This document shows, piece by piece, positions 1-5,939 of a stretch of 12,002 nt of DNA. The DNA is from an uncultured Methanomethylovorans sp. (GTDB lineage: Archaea; Halobacteriota; Methanosarcinia; Methanosarcinales; Methanosarcinaceae). The notes beneath the pieces are model-generated. The model saw only the letters and a list, made by a program, of their open reading frames with translations, was not told the DNA's origin and made no database searches. The number at the start of each line of letters is the position of its first letter. The stretch's first letter is position 1. The position numbers and the translations under genes were made by a program. The stretch lies in assembly GCA_937968035.1 (NCBI GenBank), contig CALBTS010000085.1, forward strand, positions 1 to 12,002. Reading direction: 5' to 3'.

Positions 1-1
1 T

Positions 2-235
2 ATGAAAACATATCTTCTGATCTGGTTCAACAGTAATGGAGCAAGGCCTTCTGAGGTTACCCGCAGCTTGATGTCCCTTGGTTTTACTCCTGTGAAAGGT
101 CCCTATGATTATGTCTATGATTGGGGAAACCATGTAGATATGGATGAGATCGTAAATTTCGGGGACAAGGTGCAGATGACTTTAAAAGATACAGGGGTAA
201 TGTTCAAGATCGAAACGGTCAATAGTACTCCATAG
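2..235 (+). CDS. Small conserved-looking protein of unknown function (77 aa)
   Basis: The frame runs from an ATG at the second base of the window to a TAG. The upstream region is outside the window, so neither the ribosome-binding site nor a longer N-terminus can be judged. The protein is soluble, with no signal peptide or membrane segment. It mixes aromatic-rich strands (YLLIWF near the N-terminus, YDYVYDWG around residues 36-43) with a C-terminal strand ending in FKIETV. The pattern suggests a small alpha/beta fold; I do not recognise the family and assign no function. Only six bases separate its stop from the stop of the convergent metallophosphoesterase gene. Coding character is supported by the clean frame, ordinary codon use and well-spaced hydrophobic residues. 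Confidence 0.75.
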   Translation: MKTYLLIWFNSNGARPSEVTRSLMSLGFTPVKGPYDYVYDWGNHVDMDEIVNFGDKVQMTLKDTGVMFKIETVNSTP

Positions 236-241
236 AGTGCT

Positions 242-772
242 TTAGTCACCCTCTGCAAGTTTGCGTGAATATTCTATATAGTCGCAGGACTGGCCAACGA
301 TCTCAATAATTCTGGTGGAAACATTTCCATTATTGATGTCTATCTCCACAGCACATGGGTCGGACATTCTGGGTTTTGTAGGTGATCCCGGGCAAATGAG
401 CAATACATCACTCTTTTCGATCAGAGGTCTGTGGAGATGGCCAAAAACAAGTATGTCCACTTCCATCTCAAGGGCAAGGTATCTGAGAGCAGTGGTATCG
501 TTCAGAGAGAGGGCTCCTTCATGTACTATACCTATCTTTATGCCTCCCACTTCAAATGTGATCTTTTCCGGAAGTTCCTGCTTTATCAAAGCCTCATCTG
601 CATTACCATGCACAGCTTTCAGCTTACCGGTTGCTTCAAAAGCCTTGTAGCATTCGTAAGATGTGAAATCGCCTGCATGAGCTATGATATCATAATCTGC
701 GATCACATCCGCAAGATATTCCGGTATTTTTCCGGTTTCAATGTGTGTATCTGAGATAGCTATGACCCTCAT
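242..772 (-). CDS. Metallophosphoesterase, MJ0936/YfcE family
   Basis: A 176-residue calcineurin-like phosphoesterase, expected to be cytoplasmic and to hydrolyse phosphodiesters or phosphomonoesters with two bound metal ions (Mn or Ni in characterised relatives); the physiological substrate is unknown. The metal ligands are all present: SDTH (Asp8, His10), AGD (Asp35), GNAD (Asn57), the His84 of IVHEG and GHLH (His112, His114). The length matches the single-domain MJ0936/YfcE group. The ATG start is supported by GGAG at complement 780-783, seven bases upstream. It is the last gene of a three-gene minus-strand operon, 18 bases after the stop of the preceding regulator, so it is probably cotranscribed. 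The next gene downstream is convergent. Confidence 0.93.
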   Translation of the reverse strand: MRVIAISDTHIETGKIPEYLADVIADYDIIAHAGDFTSYECYKAFEATGKLKAVHGNADEALIKQELPEKITFEVGGIKIGIVHEGALSLNDTTALRYLALEMEVDILVFGHLHRPLIEKSDVLLICPGSPTKPRMSDPCAVEIDINNGNVSTRIIEIVGQSCDYIEYSRKLAEGD

Positions 773-790
773 TTATGGACTCCGGTAAGT

Positions 791-1579
791 TCAATGCAGG
801 GACAGGTCGACAAGTTCATATTCCAGGTTCTCGCTTTCGAGGCGGCTGAGTATGCCAGGAACCTCTTCATCAATAGCAAGTACCAATGAGGATAGACCAT
901 GGAAAGCTGCCTCTATAACGGATTCCTTTGCTCCGAACATCACATGTGGTTCCCTGCCCACCCTTCTCAGAGCTATAAGAGATTCAACTCCTATGGTAGC
1001 AAGATATGATTTTGATCTGACCAGGTTTTCCAATCTTTCCAGGTCAACGTTCTTGGATCCGCCTCTTTCCACACGTGGTATCTTACAGACAGTGATGCTT
1101 GCATTTTCTAGGTCGATAAGTCCCATCAGATCGGTGACACCTACATCTTCTCCCTTCGATGCAGCGGAGATGGTCGTACCAGTGGCATTAGTGACATTCT
1201 GTGTGCTCACATAGAGTAAACCGTTCCTCATCGTAAGATATACTTCCTGTTCCGCATTCACATCTTCTTCAGCTATTGCGGTCCAGGTGGATACATGACT
1301 TATGATGTCGCTCATCACAAACCTTGCATACCTTTTCATCTCGGCGGCATTTTCCAGAACCCATTCAACTCCTTGTTTTGTTATCCGGTACCTCACTCTT
1401 CCTTCAGAGCTCACCAGTCCTTCAGCCACAAGTTCTTTAATGTACTCTGAAACTGCCTGAGGTGTTACACCGATCTTTTCAGCTATCTCCTTTTGCCGAA
1501 CATTAGGCTGATGGGCAGCCACTTCAATGAGTATCTGGAACTTGGTTATACCACTCTTACTGCTAAGAAGCTCTATCAT
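791..1579 (-). CDS. Winged-helix transcriptional regulator with large C-terminal domain (COG1497-like)
   Basis: A 262-residue predicted DNA-binding regulator. Residues 10-65 form a MarR/ArsR-type winged helix: the segment RQKEIAEKIGVTPQAVSEYI carries the helix-turn-helix, followed by a wing ending in RYRITKQG. The remaining 190 or so residues are mixed alpha/beta with no recognisable catalytic motif and probably sense a ligand or mediate oligomerisation. The architecture resembles archaeal predicted regulators of the COG1497 type; that assignment is from memory. The ATG overlaps the TGA of the upstream regulator as ATGA, which suggests translational coupling and a shared role. GAGG about ten bases upstream may serve as ribosome-binding site. 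Target genes are not evident, but autoregulation of the operon is plausible. Confidence 0.85.
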   Translation of the reverse strand: MIELLSSKSGITKFQILIEVAAHQPNVRQKEIAEKIGVTPQAVSEYIKELVAEGLVSSEGRVRYRITKQGVEWVLENAAEMKRYARFVMSDIISHVSTWTAIAEEDVNAEQEVYLTMRNGLLYVSTQNVTNATGTTISAASKGEDVGVTDLMGLIDLENASITVCKIPRVERGGSKNVDLERLENLVRSKSYLATIGVESLIALRRVGREPHVMFGAKESVIEAAFHGLSSLVLAIDEEVPGILSRLESENLEYELVDLSLH

Positions 1580-2085
1580 TCCTTATCCTCTACTTCCTTG
1601 ATGCGTTGTCCCATCACTGCCAGTTTATCAGACCTCCGTGCCACAGCACGGATATACATTGGGCTTTTGTTCAATGCTCTTGTCAGGCTGCTCATGGACT
1701 CGTTCCCCTCGATCACAAGTTTTTCCAGTTCTTCTATTACGTCCTTCACTTCTTCATAAGGCTTGAAAGTCAGCATTATGATATCACTCATATCCTCCAC
1801 AGAACATTGAAAATTGGTCTGGACTTTCGAATAAGAACTATGATATTCTTTTTGTGGTGTTTTTCCAGGTTCAGGCATATGCCATTGGCTTTCGATCAAC
1901 CCACTTTTCTTAAGGATCTTTATACTCTGTGCAACATCCGTTCCCAGCGTTTCCTCAAGCTCATCCTTTGTCATCCATAAATTTAAGAGTGCATCGAATA
2001 CTTTTTTATGCCGCTTAGACCCAAAGATCTGGAGAAGTGGTACAAGTTCGGAAGGATCATTGATAATTCTTGTCCGTTTATTCAT
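1576..2085 (-). CDS. ArsR-like winged-helix regulator
   Basis: A 169-residue predicted DNA-binding protein, first gene of the three-gene minus-strand operon. Residues 15-75 look like an ArsR-type winged helix: the FGSKRHKKVFDALL helix, then MTKDELEETLGTDVAQSIKIL as the helix-turn-helix, then LKKSGLIES leading to the wing. The middle segment with FQCSVEDMSDII is strand-rich, and residues 110-165 are helical with charged heptads (EEVKDVIEELEKLVIEG), suitable for dimerisation. No Cys cluster typical of metal-sensing ArsR proteins is present, so a metal sensor is unlikely. The ATG is preceded by AGAGG about nine bases upstream. It overlaps the next regulator by four bases. An inverted repeat around a candidate TATA box upstream (2180-2209) could be its own operator. 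Confidence 0.85.
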   Translation of the reverse strand: MNKRTRIINDPSELVPLLQIFGSKRHKKVFDALLNLWMTKDELEETLGTDVAQSIKILKKSGLIESQWHMPEPGKTPQKEYHSSYSKVQTNFQCSVEDMSDIIMLTFKPYEEVKDVIEELEKLVIEGNESMSSLTRALNKSPMYIRAVARRSDKLAVMGQRIKEVEDKE

Positions 2086-2191
2086 AGCATTAACCTCTGA
2101 ATGTACCTCATATGGACCGCGACCAGTTAAATCTCGAAACTCACAAGTACAAGCGATCCAAAAATTCAGTTAATCCATCAGAACACTTTTT

Positions 2192-2207
2192 GCCAATATT
2201 ATATGTT
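2192..2207 (-). promoter_or_regulatory. Candidate TATA box for the regulator/phosphoesterase operon
   Basis: On the minus strand this reads AACATATAATATTGGC, an archaeal box-A-like sequence with an A-rich element before it. It lies in the 150-base gap between the deoxyhypusine-synthase-like gene and the regulator operon. If used, transcription would start near 2170 and leave a leader of roughly 85 bases. A 6-base inverted repeat (AGAACA at 2180-2185, TGTTCT at 2204-2209) brackets it. Prediction from base composition and position only. Confidence 0.35.
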
Positions 2208-2235
2208 CTTTAATCTTAATAAAGGTGATGTGATT

Positions 2236-3285
2236 TCAGAATGTTTTAAAATCGATAGTTAGTTCTCCATTTTCCTGCCAAAGGAATAGTGGGGATTTTC
2301 TTTTTTCATGCATGTTCTTCTCATGCAGTGCATGGGCTACAATGGGAAGTGCAATGGTCGCATCCACAAAGACCTGGACTTTCTTTGCGTCTGCAGCTAT
2401 CTTGCCCCAGGAAACAGCCTCATCGAACGTGCATCCTGAAAGGCCACCCCAGTGAGGAACATCTGTGGTATATTGTATCGCATAATCATGCCCGGCAATA
2501 TCGGCACCCATTATGGAAGCCACAACCTCTGTCTGCTGTATGAAGTTCTTGGGCACTCCCCCGCCTACATAAACGACTCCGGTCTTACCAGACATCTCAA
2601 CTATCCGGGTTATTTCGTCAACATCTTTTATCTGGTCCACATCAACATCAACCCCTGCCCTTCTTGCAATGGTCAATCCTATTCCGATGGAGCTATCACC
2701 AAGAGCTGGCACAAAAATGGGCACACCATACTTATACGCGCTACCTACTATGGATTCATCACCATTTCCATCTTCGCATATTTTTTTTCCAAGGAGGCCT
2801 ATGAATTCTCTTGAGGACATTCTCTTCCCATGAAGTCCTCTGGCAAAATCTGCTACCAAATGGTCCGTATGTCTGAACTCTTCCTCAAAAGCGAAAACAT
2901 CATATATTCTGTCCACTCCATGCCTGAAAAGTTCTTCATCGTTGGCCAGGTGAGATCCAACATAATGTTTCTTTCCAAAAGCTTCGTGACAATCATGGAA
3001 CAGGTTCGCTCCCGTGCTCACCAGACAGTCTATCATCCTGTTCTTTATCAGATGCACTATCACTTTCCTCATGCCTGCAGGTACCATTGCACCTGTAAGC
3101 CCCATCATGACAGTAAGATCTTCTTCTTTGAGCATATTGTTCCAGGCTTGCACAGATTCGGCAAGTTTCCTGCCCTGGAATCCGGTATATAGCATGCCGT
3201 CTACTAGCTGGCCTATAGACCTGTTCGTGACATCTAAAGGTCTTGTTGGGTTCTTAGTGAAAACATTGATCTTGTGTGGTTCCAT
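2236..3285 (-). CDS. Deoxyhypusine synthase-like protein
   Basis: A 349-residue member of the deoxyhypusine synthase family, whose canonical members transfer an aminobutyl group from spermidine to a lysine of aIF5A using NAD. The catalytic lysine is visible as Lys295 in DEAVSWGKI, with Glu289 and Trp293. NAD-contact motifs are recognisable as STGANLF (90-96), PALGDSSIG (193-201) and GGGVPKNF (241-248). The canonical KHH segment is PKNF here, replacing an active-site His by Asn247, and the loop before the lysine motif reads HWGGLSG, as in the bacterial/second-archaeal-copy subfamily. Substrate may therefore differ, for example homospermidine-type or agmatine-related chemistry (inference). A TTG lies at 3300, but ATG at 3285 is preferred: AGAGGTG at complement 3292-3298 sits before it at the usual five-base spacing. 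It is divergent from the DNA-binding protein gene at 3505. Confidence 0.9.
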   Translation of the reverse strand: MEPHKINVFTKNPTRPLDVTNRSIGQLVDGMLYTGFQGRKLAESVQAWNNMLKEEDLTVMMGLTGAMVPAGMRKVIVHLIKNRMIDCLVSTGANLFHDCHEAFGKKHYVGSHLANDEELFRHGVDRIYDVFAFEEEFRHTDHLVADFARGLHGKRMSSREFIGLLGKKICEDGNGDESIVGSAYKYGVPIFVPALGDSSIGIGLTIARRAGVDVDVDQIKDVDEITRIVEMSGKTGVVYVGGGVPKNFIQQTEVVASIMGADIAGHDYAIQYTTDVPHWGGLSGCTFDEAVSWGKIAADAKKVQVFVDATIALPIVAHALHEKNMHEKRKSPLFLWQENGELTIDFKTF

Positions 3286-3291
3286 CCTGGC

Positions 3292-3298
3292 ACCTCTC
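3292..3298 (-). promoter_or_regulatory. Ribosome-binding site deciding the start of the deoxyhypusine synthase-like gene
   Basis: AGAGGTG is followed by five bases (CCAGG) and ATG at 3285. The same AGGTG-N5-start arrangement occurs before the Cys-rich gene at 5752 and the partial gene at 11980, so the upstream TTG at 3300, which overlaps this site, is unlikely to be the start. Confidence 0.7.
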
Positions 3299-3463
3299 AA
3301 TGGACAGAATCATGAAACTCTGAAACACTACATTAACTGCTGCATTTACTTATCAGTTGGTGTTCAGAGAAACACATCTTTTGGAAAACATACCATCACC
3401 ATTGTAATTAAGCGTAACCTTTGGAGGTAACACTACAGTTCTTTATCCTATTCTTTTGCAGAC

Positions 3464-3477
3464 CGATAAATATATCC
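3464..3477 (+). promoter_or_regulatory. Candidate TATA box for the regulator/TrmO/nitrilase cassette
   Basis: The sequence CGATAAATATATCC resembles an archaeal TATA element. Its centre is about 35 bases before the ATG at 3505, predicting a start of transcription near 3496 and a leader of roughly ten bases containing CAGG. It lies in the 219-base divergent region shared with the deoxyhypusine-synthase-like gene. Prediction only. Confidence 0.4.
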
Positions 3478-3504
3478 AATTCTGTTACCAATCAGTCAGG
3501 TACC

Positions 3505-4113
3505 ATGTCCCAGAATCTTACTGAGAAGATAAATGATGTGCTTGCAGATAGGCAATTGTCCATAAGCGCTATCACCAGGGAGCTTAAAGACAAAGGTTTT
3601 GTTGAACACAGGCTGGTACTGACTGGGTATCTGCGGGCTCTGCGTGACCTCAAAATATTGCAGGAGATAGAAGTCCCTCCCTCTAAGGTCTACAAACGCC
3701 TGGAGCATCATGAAAAGTGCACAGATATTTACTCTATAGTAAGTGATCAGATCAAGAACCTGGACATGGAAATGCGTCTGCCCCTTTCTATTTATATCAT
3801 CTCACGGCTCTTCAAAAGACCAGTTTTCCGGGAAGAACTTTTGCATCTCGGCATCAATAACAAAAGTGTTGCCAATTGCCTTGAATCTTCCGAATGCATG
3901 ATAACACTTTCAAGGGACGAGAACCTGAAACTCTATCGCAGTGAGATCACGCGGATATCCATACCTGCAAATGATCCTGCCTATGAAATAAAAGCAGAAG
4001 ATGGTCAAATGGTCTCCATGGCAAATATTATACTGATGGAAACGATAAAAGACCTTGTGGACCTAAGTGGGCTTACTCCAAAAACAAAGCAAACAAAGCT
4101 TGTTGAGATGTGA
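3505..4113 (+). CDS. Predicted winged-helix DNA-binding protein
   Basis: A 202-residue protein, first gene of an overlapping plus-strand cassette. Residues 10-60 look like a winged helix: LSISAITRELKDKGF and a recognition-helix-like segment LTGYLRALRDLKIL, followed by PPSKVYK. Residues 90-125 (SIYIISRLFKRPVFREELLHLGI) may form a second helical DNA-binding or dimerisation unit. I do not recognise a named family and no effector-binding motif is visible. The frame is open up to a TTG at 3421, but ATG at 3505 is preferred because the upstream part reads as hydrophobic non-conserved sequence and a TATA-like box lies at 3464-3477. Its TGA overlaps the GTG of the TrmO-like gene as GTGA, suggesting translational coupling and perhaps control of the cassette by its own first product. 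Confidence 0.75.
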   Translation: MSQNLTEKINDVLADRQLSISAITRELKDKGFVEHRLVLTGYLRALRDLKILQEIEVPPSKVYKRLEHHEKCTDIYSIVSDQIKNLDMEMRLPLSIYIISRLFKRPVFREELLHLGINNKSVANCLESSECMITLSRDENLKLYRSEITRISIPANDPAYEIKAEDGQMVSMANIILMETIKDLVDLSGLTPKTKQTKLVEM

Positions 4114-4598
4114 TATCATATTCGAACATATCTTTTTCGTCATCATTGATAACTTCAGGCAGTGATAATCTGGATATAGAGCATGACGAACTTATTCAAA
4201 TGCATCCTGTCGGATACGTACATAATGCTTTTAAGGAAGCTGTTTTTGATGAGAAGATGTATTCTTCGATATCACAGATAGTCTTGAAAGAAGAACTGCA
4301 GGATGGCCTTAAAGATATAACGGATTTCTCTAAGATCTATGTGCTGTTCTATTTTGACCGCTCGGAGGGCTACGATCTGATCCAAAAACGCCGTTATGAT
4401 GGGAAGCTATCAGGTGTCTTTGCTTCCAGGTCGCCTAGAAGACCCAACAGTATAGGGCTTACGCTGGTGGAATTGCTGGAAGTCAAAGGAAATATGCTTA
4501 CTGTCAGAGGTCTGGATGCCATTGATGGTACTCCGGTGCTTGATATAAAACCGTTCATAGAACATGATGTGGCAGGTGATGGTTTACGGTCTCCATAA
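4110..4598 (+). CDS. TrmO/TsaA-type tRNA (t6A37) N6-methyltransferase
   Basis: A 162-residue member of the TrmO (YaeB, UPF0066) family. Characterised bacterial TrmO uses S-adenosylmethionine to methylate N6 of t6A37 in threonine tRNA; the archaeal homologue is inferred to act on tRNA as well. The family signature is clear: HPVGYV near residue 32, GVFASRSPRRPNSIGL (102-117) and GLDAIDGTPVLDIKPF (134-149). The GTG start overlaps the TGA of the upstream gene and has no good ribosome-binding site, so it depends on coupling. The family domain begins only at Met31 (4200), giving 132 residues and a normal family length, so the first 30 residues may be an extension or not translated. The 3' end carries the ribosome-binding site of the nitrilase gene. 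Confidence 0.88.
   Translation: MISYSNISFSSSLITSGSDNLDIEHDELIQMHPVGYVHNAFKEAVFDEKMYSSISQIVLKEELQDGLKDITDFSKIYVLFYFDRSEGYDLIQKRRYDGKLSGVFASRSPRRPNSIGLTLVELLEVKGNMLTVRGLDAIDGTPVLDIKPFIEHDVAGDGLRSP
4574..4580 (+). promoter_or_regulatory. Ribosome-binding site for a probable non-canonical nitrilase start
   Basis: AGGTGAT inside the TrmO-like gene is a good match to the complement of the archaeal 16S 3' end. No ATG, GTG or TTG lies in the nitrilase frame between the in-frame stop at 4577-4579 and ATG 4616. The best placed codon is ACG at 4586, seven bases after AGGTG. The ATG at 4616 is 37 bases away and has no site of its own. Confidence 0.5.
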
Positions 4599-4615
4599 AT
4601 GCGGCATGTATACAA

Positions 4616-5377
4616 ATGGAAGTGGAACACTGCTCTAAAACGGATAATATAATTAAAGCTCTGTCCATGGCAGAAAAGGCGGTGTCATCAGGAGCAGATA
4701 TCATTGTACTCCCGGAAGTCTTCTCTACAGGTTTTTGTTATGAAGGAATAAGTGATCTGGCAGAGGAAGCTCCATTCCTCACCATAAGCAAACTTATTGA
4801 TTTCTCAAAGAGCAAGGAATGTACTATGATCGGCTCTATAATTGAAGCCCAGTTCCAGGGAGGAGTTCCTGTATTCTATAACATGGGCTTCTGTGTGGAA
4901 CATGGAAAGCTTGCGGGTGTCTATCGTAAAAGTCATCCTTTCAGGCAGGAGCAAAACTATTTCGCAGCCGGAAATAGCATACATCCCATATTTCTTGAAA
5001 AACATGATATCAAAATCGGACTGGAGATATGTTATGAATTACGTTTTCCTGAAGTAGCCAGAAAACTGGCTCTTGAAGGTGCAGATCTGCTTGTAACTGT
5101 CGCTCAATTCCCACATCCCAGGAAACATGTATGGAGAACCCTTGCTTTGGCCCGTTCCATTGAGAACCAGATGCCCCATATAGCCTGTAACTCGGTAGGC
5201 TCTTCCCCCACATCTTCCTTTTTTGGAGATTCTATCATTATTGGCGCAGCAGGTGATGTGCTTGCAGAGGCCGATGATAAAGAATGTATGATCATGCATC
5301 TAATAGATACAGCAAATAATGATAAGGTCAGGTCGGAGATCCCGGTTTTTTCAGACAGACGTACAGATCTATACTGA
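4616..5377 (+). CDS. Nitrilase-superfamily carbon-nitrogen hydrolase
   Basis: A predicted cytoplasmic amidohydrolase cleaving a carbon-nitrogen bond through a Cys thioester. The Glu-Lys-Cys triad is Glu34 (LPEVFSTGF), Lys105 (YRKSHPF) and Cys139 (GLEICYELRFPE). The acid after the Cys motif is Glu instead of the frequent Asp. The KxHPF context resembles omega-amidase-like branches, but the substrate cannot be fixed. From ATG 4616 it is 253 residues and lacks most of the first beta strand that normally opens this fold. The frame continues upstream through INAACIQ, exactly the expected strand, but with no canonical start. ACG at 4586 with AGGTGAT at 4574-4580 is the best candidate and would add ten residues and overlap TrmO. 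An indel or an ATA start are alternatives. It ends the overlapping cassette. Confidence 0.9.
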   Translation: MEVEHCSKTDNIIKALSMAEKAVSSGADIIVLPEVFSTGFCYEGISDLAEEAPFLTISKLIDFSKSKECTMIGSIIEAQFQGGVPVFYNMGFCVEHGKLAGVYRKSHPFRQEQNYFAAGNSIHPIFLEKHDIKIGLEICYELRFPEVARKLALEGADLLVTVAQFPHPRKHVWRTLALARSIENQMPHIACNSVGSSPTSSFFGDSIIIGAAGDVLAEADDKECMIMHLIDTANNDKVRSEIPVFSDRRTDLY

Positions 5378-5383
5378 TAGTCA

Positions 5384-5396
5384 TTATTTCATTTTT
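5384..5396 (+). terminator. Candidate oligo-T terminator after the nitrilase gene
   Basis: A TTATTTCATTTTT stretch just after the nitrilase stop resembles archaeal oligo-T termination signals. It lies in the 54-base convergent gap before the Cys-rich gene. No hairpin accompanies it. Confidence 0.3.
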
Positions 5397-5431
5397 GCTC
5401 TCATGCAGGCAGGATATTTCAGATCGCAAAG

Positions 5432-5752
5432 TCATTCATCGAACTCGATACTAATATCTCCCATTTTACGGGCAAGGGTCTTTGAAAGCATTCCCGACTC
5501 CATCCTGCAGACATGCAGCACAGCACAGGGAACAAGGCAGATGGGTGTGCACTGCAATTCCTGGGCTTTGTTCATCACATAGTTATCTTTGATGTCCATA
5601 GTTTCCATCATGGGAATTTCCATATGTGACATCTTCTTGATCTTCTCACAGGGTGTTTCAATGTCAATAATGATATTCATTCCATCCAGTTCTCCATGAA
5701 CCTTGTGAACAAATCCGCATATTCTGGAATTCACTGTAACATTTGAAGGCAT
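5432..5752 (-). CDS. Cys-rich protein of unknown function (106 aa)
   Basis: I do not recognise this family. The protein is soluble, with six cysteines: Cys12, Cys35, Cys68, Cys72, Cys76 and Cys82. The run C-x3-C-x3-C followed by HxxC (68-82: CTPICLVPCAVLHVC) is suited to binding a metal or Fe-S cluster. Residues 18-33 (VHGELDGMNIIIDIET) look like a beta hairpin, and a methionine-rich stretch (Met41, 44, 48, 49, 52) precedes the Cys cluster. A methanogen-type metal or cluster protein is possible, but this is inference. The start is firm: GAGGTGAT at complement 5756-5763 is followed by GAC and ATG. It is monocistronic as seen, with its own TATA-like box and a perfect inverted repeat further upstream. 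Confidence 0.8.
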   Translation of the reverse strand: MPSNVTVNSRICGFVHKVHGELDGMNIIIDIETPCEKIKKMSHMEIPMMETMDIKDNYVMNKAQELQCTPICLVPCAVLHVCRMESGMLSKTLARKMGDISIEFDE

Positions 5753-5785
5753 GTCATCACCTCTCTGCTATAGTCAATTCTCAAA

Positions 5786-5800
5786 CATGTATATTAATCC
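5786..5800 (-). promoter_or_regulatory. Candidate TATA box for the Cys-rich gene
   Basis: On the minus strand this reads GGATTAATATACATG. Its centre is about 42 bases before the ATG, predicting transcription start near 5768 and a leader of about 16 bases holding the ribosome-binding site. Position and composition fit well; no experimental support. Confidence 0.45.
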
Positions 5801-5813
5801 TGTTTTCCGAATA

Positions 5814-5833
5814 CTTGAATTCACCAATTCAAG
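5814..5833. repeat. Perfect inverted repeat CTTGAATT-CACC-AATTCAAG
   Basis: Two perfect 8-base arms (5814-5821 and 5826-5833) flank a four-base loop. It lies about 30 bases upstream of the TATA-like box of the Cys-rich gene, in the 187-base gap before the PHP gene. The position would suit an activator site; as RNA it could also fold as a short hairpin. No long T-run follows it on either strand, which argues against a terminator. Confidence 0.6.
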
Positions 5834-5939
5834 GATCATTCTTTCTAGGTGCTCCACAGTTTGATCGATGCTATTGGAATGAATAATGACTGAGAAGCTG
5901 CAAGCATTAAAGGCATTGCTCACAGAACGAAAAATTATT

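Noticed and set aside
852..1214. Long plus-strand frames opposite the regulator and phosphoesterase genes
   Set aside because: They are antisense to clear genes and lack any protein-family pattern, so I treat them as shadows of the real genes.
3286..3300. TTG 3300 as start of the deoxyhypusine synthase-like gene
   Set aside because: The TTG overlaps the AGAGGTG element that is correctly spaced for ATG 3285.
3421..3504. Extension of the DNA-binding protein gene to TTG 3421
   Set aside because: The added residues are hydrophobic and unstructured-looking and would place the TATA-like box inside the gene. Start at ATG 3505 is preferred.
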